A stretch of DNA of 64,000 bases from Dryomyza anilis (taxonomy: Eukaryota; Arthropoda; Insecta; Diptera; Dryomyzidae): contig OX638133.1 in assembly GCA_951804985.1 (NCBI GenBank), forward strand, positions 31,521,963-31,585,962. The letters are read 5' to 3'. The notes under the pieces were generated by a model. It searched no databases, had not been told where the DNA came from, and saw only the letters and a program-made list of their open reading frames with translations. This document shows, piece after piece, positions 43,661 through 53,212 of the stretch. The first letter of the stretch is position 1, and every line of letters starts with the position of its first letter. Made by a program: the position numbers and the translations under genes.

Positions 43661-45543
43661 ATTCTTAAAAAAAAAAAATTTTAAATGGGTGAAAGAACTG
43701 AAGTATTTTGTAAAAACTACCCAGCAAAAAATTGCTCAATAATTCACTGTTGAATTCAGTTCTAAAATATCAGGTCTAATCATTTTTGAATGACCATTAC
43801 GCTACTCAACAAAACGAGAAAAAATATTTGCCATGAACATCCCATACATCAATTTTATATAATTCGCTGTTGCTGATTTTGACTCAGTTTTTTTTTCTTT
43901 TACGTAAAGTTTTTAAGATAAATGCTCTAGAAATAATGGGCCTTTTTCAGCCACATTTTAGAATTTAATTAATACAGTCCCTTAGAAAACTAATTTTATA
44001 AAAAACTATAAACGCAATTTTTCTTTCAATTGTTAAAGCTAATTATAGTTTACAAAAAAATACTATTATTTCAAAAGGTTTTAAAGATATTTGAATCTAA
44101 ACTCGAAATATGGGTAAAAATTTGTCAATTGTACCCGCTTCAAAATATGTTTGCTTCCGATTTGGATGAAATTTTGTGAACTTGTAATATAAGTGGACCT
44201 CAATAAAAGCTGTTAAGAAGGATGGGCAAGTATGACTGGTTGTCGAGATATTGTGATCCAAATATGGCAAATTTGAACGCGTAGAATTGTGTTGAATTAT
44301 TTATAACTTCTATCAGAATGGCTTAATTGTAAATATCTGCGACTTCTTTAGAAAGTAATTTTAATGAGCTTTACAATAAAAATATTTATTTTGGAACAAA
44401 TCATTTTTTTAAACAAAATTATTGCATTAAAAAACGTTTTTGCGATTTTTAAAAAATAACCAGTTTTTATTTTCGTTTTTATGTGTTCAAATAAAAGCTA
44501 GTATTTTTACCCAAAAAATTATGTATAAACGAAAATGGGATTGCGAGTATTGCATAAGTTTATTCTATCGTGAGTTTATTCTATCGTGTGGTTCAGGCTT
44601 CAGACCTGACAACATCATTGAGTTAAAAAAAAGTACTATGCAAATTTATTTATAAATTGCTGGATATGTGTATTGCAATGTAAAGGCAGAATTCACTCAC
44701 ATTTCAAATATGGTAAGGGGCAATCAGGCATTAATTCAAATATGAATAGTACTGATAATGATTGTTGTCATTTTACATTTTAAATTCAATAACTATTCCT
44801 CAATTGTGTGATAGAATATGTAATAATAAAATAATAAAAACAATGAAATAATAAAAATCAAAACCGTAACAGTACTTAATTAAAATTGCCGTAATAATAT
44901 TTATTTACTTAAGCATTATATTATTTGTTTTACAAATTACTTCATTAAATATTGCAACGTTTTTGTAAGTTTTTTGCATCAAAATATTTTACAATATTTT
45001 GAAATTATTATGGATCATTACTTAATTTTTATTTTTGTACACAAACATTAAATCGCCAAATATTACAGATTACTTAAATTTATTATAATGAGCGCGCTAT
45101 TTTTGTGTACTCGAAATATGGCCATGTTGAGTGTTCAGGACCGAATACATAAAGACAGTTTTTAATGTGTTTTTTTCTTTGGCAAACAATCAAGTATTTC
45201 TGTACTTATTGCTTTCATAAATACTAATAATTTTTCATAAATTAAATAGTTGATTATGTTAATTAGCTAAATTACAAATGATGTGAAAACGTTAATTTTT
45301 AAACTCAAATTAACAATGTTTCTTAAACAATGTTTCAAATCATATTCAAATCATATTTTTGAAATAATATTCATATTTTAACTCAATGCAATTAATTTTT
45401 TGTTGTTACAAAATTCGATTTTTTTTTTAAATAAATAAACTTAATTTTTGAATTCGAGTTCAATATAAAATTCTATAGAAAAACAAAATTCATTATACAA
45501 ATATTTTAAGTTTAATTTTAATAAACTTTAATTATATTATCGA
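43661..45543. other. Intergenic AT-rich DNA with a U-family fragment
   Basis: 43806-44105 matches the inverted right part of U copy 1 (GAACATCCCATACATCAATTT, AAACGCAATTTTTCTTTCAA, AAAGATATTTGAATCTAAA). The remainder shows no exon or repeat boundary. Confidence 0.45.
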
Positions 45544-46275
45544 CTAGTTGGACCCGTGCACGACTCGTGCAAAGATTTTGTGAATGCAAGGATATGGAGC
45601 AATTTTTTCAATATGTAAACCATGTGATTCGCTGTGGACGTTTTTTTATTGGTTTTATAAATGTAGTAACCAAAACAAAAAAAATTTTTCGTCAGAAAAA
45701 CTTTTCTCAAAGACAATTCTTTCTCAAACTGATCTTCACGCTTTCCTGTAGATTTCTTCCCGGTAGAGTTTTTCCCAGTAGAAGTTTTATGTGGTGAGTT
45801 TTTGTGTGGTGAATTTTAGTGTGGTGAGTTTTTGTGTGGTGAGTTTTTGTGTGGTGAATTTTAGTGTGGTAGTTTTAGTGTGGTGAATTTTATTGTAGCC
45901 GCGGTAGCGCAGTGGTTAGTGCGTTGGACTGCGAGCCGAAAGGTCCTCGGTTCAAGCCTGGACTGGGGCTAACAACATCTTTTCATAGAAACATTTTTCT
46001 ATACCGCGCTACCTCTCGGCAGTAAATGGCAAACCTACGAGAGTAAAACATTGCCTATGAAAAGCTCTCACCCGCCGTTCGGATTCGGCAATAAATTGTA
46101 GGTCCCACCACTTTGAGTACAAATATAACACGCACACCTCAAAATGGTTAGAGAGCTCGGCCGAAGTTCTATACAGGACTGTAGCGCCAAACTATTATTA
46201 TTATTATTATTAATTTTATTGTGGTGAGTTTTAATGTGGTGAATTTTAGTGTGGTGAATTTTAGTGTGGTGAATG
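45544..46275 (-). mobile_element. Helitron-like element H4 (5'-truncated) with nested SINE
   Basis: CTAG at 45544-45547, then GGACCCGTGCACGACTCGTGC hairpin region, CAAAGATTTTGTGAATGCAAGG, GTAGAATT-like repeats and GTGTGGTGAATTTTA satellite on both sides of SINE S6. It breaks off near 46275 inside the satellite; no TCTATC end is present. Confidence 0.72.
45897..46211 (+). mobile_element. tRNA-derived SINE, copy S6, with target-site duplication
   Basis: Flanked by AATTTTATTGT at 45886-45896 and 46212-46222 (11 bp, perfect). A-box region GTAGCGCAGTGG, B box GGTTCAAGCC at 45949-45958, intact body, (ATT)n tail of about 17 nt. The clearest full-length copy. Confidence 0.93.
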
Positions 46276-47620
46276 TTAGTTTTAGGGAGCAGGAATTAGT
46301 AGATATACTTCTAAATTGTGTCGCGACAATGTTACTCAATTATAATACATATAGAATACATAAGTTTTATATACATAAATAACTATGTTATAATAAAATT
46401 TCAATTGGAGGTTTAGAAAACCTCACGCTTACGGACTAGGAGATTGCGAAAACCTCATGCTCACCAATTTGGAGGTTGTCGCAACCTCATGTTCACGGAT
46501 TAGGAGGTTGTCACAACTCCATGATCCCCGATTTGGAGGTTACCACAACCTCATTCTCACCAAGTTAGGACGTTGGCACAACCGAATTAGTAGGTTTATC
46601 AGTTGTTGCCGCAACAAATGATTCGGTAGGGCAATTTAGTTGGTTGCAGCAAAAAATCAGTTCTCAGTGTGTACATATGCGGTCGAGAAAATTCAAAATC
46701 TCGCTCGATATCATCTTTAAAATCGAAAAAGATATAACCTCTGATAGCTAAGACGAAATTCTGACAACGAGATTATTTAATTTAAGTTCTGAAACTCGCA
46801 AAAACTATTGTAAATTTTTCTTATAAAATGTACATATATTACAAAAATAAAGGCATATTTTGATATGAATATCTTAGTATTTATGGCTACAATAAATCGT
46901 ATGACAGACAGACGGTCTGACACACACATTGCATGTTTGTGTATTTTAGTACAACCATCCAGTTGGCAAGAAAAACTTCTTGTACCACAACACCTACGTG
47001 TTGTGTTTGTTGTACAAAACAAATTTGCCGCAAAAAATCGATCAGTTGTTTTGATTCGCATATTTTGTTGTTGCTCTTTCAAAAGAAGCAGAAGATATGT
47101 GAAACTAAAAAGCGATAACACACTAAAAGCAATAGCACTTAAATATAGGTACAGTGTTAAAATGTTTAAATATTAAAAATATCATTTTTTGGTTTATAAA
47201 TAAAAACAAAGGACTCAACTTAAGAAACTTCATAATTTTGCAATTAACAAAAAAAAAAAACACAAAAAAAGCATACAAATTTAATATTGTTTAATTTCAG
47301 TGCAAGTGCGTGCTTCGCAAACAACGAACAACACTAGCGTACAATGTTTTTTTTTGTAGTTGTGACCAAACACGTGCATAATAGCACTACGAAAGACACT
47401 AGCATATCGAAGAAAGAGGAAACAAATAACTATATCTATTTTATTCTTTTTGTTTCGTGTGTTTCTTGTCGATTTAATGTGATCACAATGATTGAAGAAA
47501 ATAATAGCAAAACATAGTTCAGACCAAAGTTCGTCGTTCTGGGAAATATTGTTTTTCAAAATTTCAACATGTGTTCTCAACATGTTTTAATACACAATGA
47601 TGTTATTTCGGGACTCCCGA
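46276..47620. other. Intergenic region with hairpin-type tandem repeat
   Basis: Contains the 32-bp repeat at 46409-46590. 46870-47590 is less A/T-rich, with GTTGTGTTTGTTGTAC-type words but no exon, splice structure or protein family that I can name on either strand. Confidence 0.4.
46409..46590 (+). repeat. Tandem 32-33-bp repeat, each unit a small palindrome
   Basis: Five to six imperfect units of the type GGAGGTTGTCGCAACCTCATG followed by CTCACCGATTT. Each unit has GAGGTTG...CAACCTC arms able to fold into a 7-bp stem. Units differ by 20-30%, so the array is old. Confidence 0.75.
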
Positions 47621-48274
47621 TTTAAATGACATTTGTATTTTAAATAAAATATTTTTTTTGTCGTTTATCATAATTCTTTAAAAACTGTTTTAAACCCGAA
47701 ACCGTTTATATCGGTTTTGGATATCGGTTTCGTTCTGATTTTCATGTAACGGTATTAAAAATAAAACGGTTTTAATGGATATCGGTTCCGTTACGGTTTC
47801 AATTCTTGGTTCATGTCATTATCTTTAAAATTAAACAAGATATTTTCTTAAGTGAGCGCATATCTTCTTTAGATCTTAATGTAAGCTTTTCATAAATAAA
47901 ATAATTTTTAAAATCGGATAACTTTTGCATATTTTATAATTTTGATAAAATTTTTCATGAACAAAATTTCAACTTTACTAATTTTTATCTCCATAGCCGT
48001 TTCAATGGTTTCGGTTACAGTTTTGGTTATAAAATTAAATGGTTTTAAATGGATATCGGTTTCGATTTCGGTTACGGTTACAGTTTCAATCTTTGCTTTC
48101 AATATTTTCACGAAAAATAATATGAATTATATGATATATTCTAATCCATGTTTGGCATTACGCAATCACAATTAAATAACAACGCTGCCTACTTTTAGCA
48201 CTCGATCACACTCACATTAATACTCTTAGCACATAATTCATAACGTATTTTTGGTGGATGAATGTGTTAGGTAC
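47621..48274. other. Region with repeated GATATCGGTTTCGGTT motifs
   Basis: Two stretches, 47695-47805 and 47995-48095, share TTTTAAATGGATATCGGTTTCG and GTTACGGTTTCAAT words with each other. Probably part of a decayed dispersed repeat; no gene. Confidence 0.4.
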
Positions 48275-49018
48275 TAGACATCTGCACTAGTCCATTTGAA
48301 ACAAGTCCATTGAAACCCACTTCAATACATTCACTTCGTTTCAAAACATTTAATGTCGTCAACTCTATGCTTGAAAATCAAATTAATGTCTTGCTCACAA
48401 CAACAAAGAACCAAGTACTGTCAAAACAAAACACAAGCAAAACAAAACTGAAGTGAAGAGGTCTATGATGATGTGCAATAAAAATTTATATACTGAAATG
48501 AACTGCTTATGACACCGAGTACTTAGTGCATTTTTCATTTTTTTTTTATGATTCTTACTAGAGTAAGGAAAAGAGTAGGAATTTTCATTAATATTGAAAG
48601 AAAAAAAAAAACAAAAGGTATAAGAAAATCACATAATATTTTATATTAATTTTTTTATTTATCGAAAAACATTTTTTTCATTATTTATTTTTTTTTCATT
48701 ATTTAATTAAAGCGTTGTTTTTGTCGTACAATTTTTTTTTTAAATATTTTTTTTTTTTAAATAATGTTTGTTGTATTTTTTATTAACACATAAATACCAA
48801 TAACAACATTACTGCCGTCGAACGAGCGTCAGATTTGTTGTTGTTTTCAATGTTCGTCTTCTCACTCGTTGCGCTCACTCGCTGCACCTACTGTATTCGT
48901 TGCATGTTAAGCGACAGTGTTGTCGTTTGTTGTGTTTTTCAAAACATTGAATGTTTTGAATGGCTTGATGTTTTGACAGTGCTTGACACCAATGAAACAA
49001 ATACTGAAGTGAAGTGAA
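48275..49018. mobile_element. TIR element R2, inverted partial copy of R1
   Basis: TAGACATCTGCAC at 48275 matches the right end of R1 in reverse. The match continues through CAAGTACTGTCAAAAC, GAGGTCTATGATGATGTGC, GACACCGAGTACTTAGTGC and GAACGAGCGTCAGATTTGTTG to CACCAATGAAACAAATACTG. The last 130 bp or so, including the other end, are missing. Confidence 0.78.
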
Positions 49019-50083
49019 CTAAATTTACTTTTTTTACATTAAAATTAAATGTAAACATCAATATGTTTAGATGTAAATAAAATGTTTTTCACATTCAACC
49101 ATATACATTTTTTTGCAAAAACTCCGAAAATTATTTATTCTGAACAAACATATGTTAGAACGAAAACAAAAATATGTTTGGCTATCATTATAATAATATT
49201 TTTCAATGCAATAATTATGTTGTTTGCATAAAGCTCCAAGTATATATATTATGCATGCAAAATTATGTTTGAGAAAGTCTTTTTTTTTTCAACGTGTATA
49301 AATTGCAGACAAAAAGCCATTTTTACACGAATTTTTCTCAAAAAGAAAAAACTGAGTATGCAATAAAAATAATCCTACTTTAAGTATGAAATAATAATAT
49401 TTTCAGATGTGATATAATTAAGTAACAAAATTAAGTTCGCAGGGCATATTTTAAAAAGTAGATCAATTATAAAAAAGTTAGTTATTTTGACAGTTATGCA
49501 CTGGAAATTAATAAATCATTTTTTGTTTATTGCTAAATCTTAAATGATTAAAAATTATATAAAAAAAAAACAAAAAAAGAGATTAATTGTAAAACTATTT
49601 TTCAACAATACTTAATTTTTTCATTCTAAGTAGTGGGTGATAACGTCCTAAAACTTTGATTGCTACACGGAGGGAAAAAAGTTCTAAAATCCAGAAGGAA
49701 TCAAGAGTATACAGAGTGATATACAGCTAAACCGAAAAATTCTTAATTTCAAGAAATGGATTTTCTTAGTTGTCAAAAAAGTAACTAAGTAGAATTATTC
49801 TTGGATTCAGTTAATTATTTCTTGGGTATCAAAAAAGTAACTAAGTAGAATAAGTCTTGAATTCAGTTATTAATTTCTTAGGTATCAAAAATGTTGTTGT
49901 TGTTTTCGTCCCAAAATTTAATGAACACGTGTTCGTATAGTTGTTGTTTTTTCGATCTTGCTTTGTCGCTATTATGTTTTGTTTTGCTTTGTCCGTCTGT
50001 CAGCCCCATCTGTTTGTTCGTGTGTCTGTCTATCGATATGTTGAAAGTAACTAAAAGAAATTATGTCGAAGCTAACATAATAT

Positions 50084-50950
50084 AAAACGAGTTGGGAAAG
50101 TTAGGTCACATGGATAAGTTCGGTCACATGGGGCGGATTTTTATAGTCGGTCGGGCCCGACTATGGAATACCCTACACATTTGGAGGGGATATTTAATTG
50201 CATACCTTAATTTTAAAGTTTTTAATTATGCTGAACCTCCCCACCCTCAGAATATTATTCATATATCAGAAATTAACGTCTTATATCCCCATAAATTAAA
50301 AAATTTATATAAAAGTATAAACAACTAAAAAAAAAATGAAAAATATAATTGGGCGGACCACGCCTATATTTAAAATTTTGAAAGGCTAATATTAAAATAG
50401 ATTTGATTTTAATAACTTACGGATCAAATTTCCACTATGAAAACTCGGGAAATAATGAAAAATAAAAGAGGGCGTATCACACCCATTTTTGGACCACATA
50501 TTTTTAGGTAAATTCTAACAATACGTTTTAAATTTTATAACTATACCTTGAATACTTTTCGAGTTATTAGTTCCGAAAGAGTTATAAAAAAGTGACTTGA
50601 ATGGGAGGTGGGCGTGTCCGTTCACCGATTTGGCTCATTTTCAAACTCAGTTTCTACTTTTGGCTAAAATATATTGAGACGAAATTTCATCGCATTCTGA
50701 TCAGTATTTCTCAAGTTATTCTGTATTCGGACAGCAAGACAGCAAAACAGCAAGACGGCAAGACAGCAAGACAGCAAGACAGCAAGACAGCAAGACGGAC
50801 AGACAGACAGACGGACATGGCTAAACGGACTCGGGTAGTGATGCTGATCAAGAATATATATACTTTTCCATACCGGACACGCCTCCTAAGGGGCGTTACA
50901 ATATATGCACAAAGTTAATATACCCTGTACCTCATAGGTGTAGGGTATAA
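50084..50950 (-). mobile_element. DINE-1/INE-1-like element D4
   Basis: Full minus-strand copy: AAAACGAGTTGGGAAAGTTAGG start, GTCGGTCGGGCCCGAC palindrome, CGCCC-rich blocks, an AGCAAGAC/AGACAGCA repeat (50735-50800), and the hairpin end ATACCCTGTACC..GTGTAGGGTATAA. Confidence 0.8.
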
Positions 50951-51000
50951 ATATAGTATAGTCGAGTTAATTTATTGTTTATTTAGAACTTTATTACCTA

Positions 51001-51432
51001 CTAGCTGGACCCGTGCACGACTCGTGCCAAGATTTTGTGAATTCATAGATATAAAGCGATTTTATTAATATAAAAAAACATTATTATTATTTTTTATATC
51101 AGGGGCCCGTGGAAGTTTTTATTGGTTTTATAAATGTAGTAACCAAATAATAATTCTCCGCCAAAACAACTTTTCTCAAAGACAATTCAGACAGTAGAAT
51201 ATTTCGCCGTAGAATTCTTCTCAGTAGAAATATTCGCCGTAAAATTCTTCCCCATAGAACTTTTTACCGTAGAATTCTTCCCGGTAGAACTCTTCCCGGT
51301 AGAATTATTCCCCGTAGAGTTTTTCCCAGTAGAAGTTTTAGTGTAGTTAGTTTTACTGTGGTGTGTTTTAGTGTGTTGATTTTTTAGTTTAGTGAATTTT
51401 TAGTGTGGTGAGTTTTGGGTGTGGTGAGTTTG
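51001..51432 (-). mobile_element. Helitron-like element H5 (5'-truncated)
   Basis: CTAG-CTGGACCCGTGCACGACTCGTGCC end, closely matching H1 (CAAGATTTTGTGAATTCATAGATATAAAGCG). GTAGAATTCTTCCC repeats and a few GTGTGGTGAGTTT units follow, then it breaks off at about 51432. Confidence 0.72.
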
Positions 51433-52971
51433 ACCTTATACACTTTCTCCTCTTCTGTTGCCTCTACTGTTGGTTATGTATAAACCCTCCGCACGGATCC
51501 CATAAGCATTGTATAGTGTATTTAGATAACAATGGAATGAAATCAACTTGGTATTTATTCAAAATTGAACCCAAATTTATGTTTACGAACTGAAACCATA
51601 TAAATATTCGTAGGAAAAATCGTTTATTCTATTTATATCTTTAACATTCACACATAAACAGACGCTTGCTTGTCTTGCTGTGCTTTGTTGTTCTATTCGT
51701 GAAAACACACACATGCAAACATTCTATATCATGCCGTTTTTTTGATACCTAAGAAAAAAATCTGCAATCCAGACAAATTGTACTTAGTTACTTTTTTGTT
51801 ACCTAAGATCTTAATGTCTGAATATCTAGAAACATTTGGCTTAGTTACTTTCAACAGACAGACAGGCAGACTAACAAACAAATGGCGACCTCGCAAAACA
51901 AAGCATACAGACAGAGCAATATCGATGAAAACAACAACAATACATGAACACGTATTCTTTTTGCGATGAATACAGCAACAATTTTGTGTGTTCTTTTTGT
52001 TTTTTAATAATCAATAAATTAACTTCGGAAAATCCAGTTGAATAAAGTTTGTTTACTTTTTTGACAACTAAGTAATTTGCTTTCTTGATATCCAGATGAC
52101 AAATTCTTGAATTTTAGTAGTATTTTATTGATATTAGTCAAATTCTACTATTTTTCTTACTAACCGAATTCCTCTCGAGTTTTAGAATTTTATTTCCCTC
52201 CGTGTATTTTCTCAAAAACATAACGTAATAGGAAAAAAACTGAAAAAAACAGCTCTATCGAATTATATAGAATTTATGTATGGGATGTCCATGTCAAAAA
52301 TCGTATTATTTTCAATTTTCAAAAAAAAAAAAAAAAAAAATGCTTTTCATACATTTTTTTTTGAGAAATAAAAGTAAGAAAATATTCCATGTGACCTAAC
52401 CGGCCTCAGTGGTTTGCAATTCTGGTTTATATCATTGGCGACTATGCCGTGGATTTTACAACGTATTTTTGTCATAGTACTCTAAAACGCGCACATATCA
52501 GAGCTAATTAAAAATAGCTACATTCAACTTAATTGGATTTTTTTTGTAGTACTAAAAAATAGCCTCTAACACACCCACTACTCTGTCGTTGGTGCCAACT
52601 AGAACTGTTTATAAATTTAAACGAAGCATTAAAAGTAAAAGTATGTCACAGACACACGCACGCACGCACACATGCTAGACACAAACACAGACAAACTATG
52701 TGTCATTTGTATGTATGCGTGTCCTGTCGATATAGGGCACAGGACACAGGACACACACAAATATGTCCACAATGTGTTAAACAATTCACAGCAACAACAC
52801 GCAATGCCACCAAGAAAAGCAACAAGGATAACAGTACAGAACAAAAAAATAATATTGAATAAAAGAGGTTAAAGTATGACATCACAATGCCAACACTAAA
52901 TAAAACAAAATTAACGATAAATTATATACACTGAATACAACAGAGGATATTCGTGCGCACAGTATTCATGC

Positions 52972-53003
52972 TCAGTACGTTGTCAGCTGTTTGCGGAGTC
53001 AGT
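52972..53003 (+). promoter_or_regulatory. Candidate Inr/DPE core promoter of third tetraspanin
   Basis: TCAGTA with A+1 at 52974 fits the fly initiator. Starting 27 nt later (+28) is AGTAG, matching four of five positions of the RGWYV downstream element. It would give a 5' UTR of 239 nt. No TATA box at -30. Tentative. Confidence 0.3.
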
Positions 53004-53056
53004 AGTAGTGACAGGACGAACAAAAAGAAACAGTACATTTCCAGGGGCAACAATAG

Positions 53057-53086
53057 CAACAACAACAACAACAACAACAACAACAA
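53057..53086 (+). repeat. (CAA)n microsatellite in 5' UTR
   Basis: Ten or so AAC units within GGGGCAACAATAGC...CAACAAATAA, ahead of the ATG at 53213. Confidence 0.9.
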
Positions 53087-53212
53087 ATAAATAAAAACTA
53101 AATTTCATAAATAAACAAATTTATTGATTTTTGTGCATTGACTCATTGTATTGCATTCCGCTGGATTTGGCAGGACTCACAGGACTCGTAGCATTGGCGT
53201 ATACGCAAAACA

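Larger units (their letters stand above)
49664..52206. mobile_element. TIR element F with nested DINE-1-like and Helitron-like copies
   Basis: The left end TACACGGAGGGAAAAAAGTTC pairs with the right end TTTATTTCCCTCCGTGTA. Matched inverted blocks inside: GTTAACTGAATCC-like, GAACACGTGTTC / GAACACGTATTC, ATCGATAT, and CTGTCTGT / ACAGACAG around GAAAGTAACTAA. Insertions D4 and H5 occupy the centre. No transposase frame. Confidence 0.65.
49340..52290 (-). mobile_element. U-family element, copy 2, split by element F
   Basis: Outer parts 49340-49663 and 52207-52290 match U copy 1 on the opposite strand: AAAACTGAGTATGCAATAAAAATAATCC, AAAAAGTAGATCAATT, CTAAGTAGTGGGTGA; then beyond F CTCAAAAACATAACGTAATAGG and ATGTATGGGATGTCCATG. 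Element F is inserted just after the AAGTAGTGGGTGATAACG block. Confidence 0.55.
52291..53212. other. 5' flank of the third tetraspanin
   Basis: Non-coding. A run of A at 52320-52340, a CA-rich segment at 52648-52760 (ACACACGCACGCACGC; ACAGGACACAGGACAC), and the presumed promoter and 5' UTR from about 52974. (CAA)n at 53057-53086 lies in the 5' UTR. Confidence 0.45.

Noticed and set aside
46409..46590. CRISPR-like repeat array
   Set aside because: Units are contiguous and diverged with no unique spacers, and the host is a fly.
46777..47121. Open frames on both strands near 47 kb
   Set aside because: Composition is cysteine/phenylalanine noise; no family, no splice sites, and opposite frames are of equal length.
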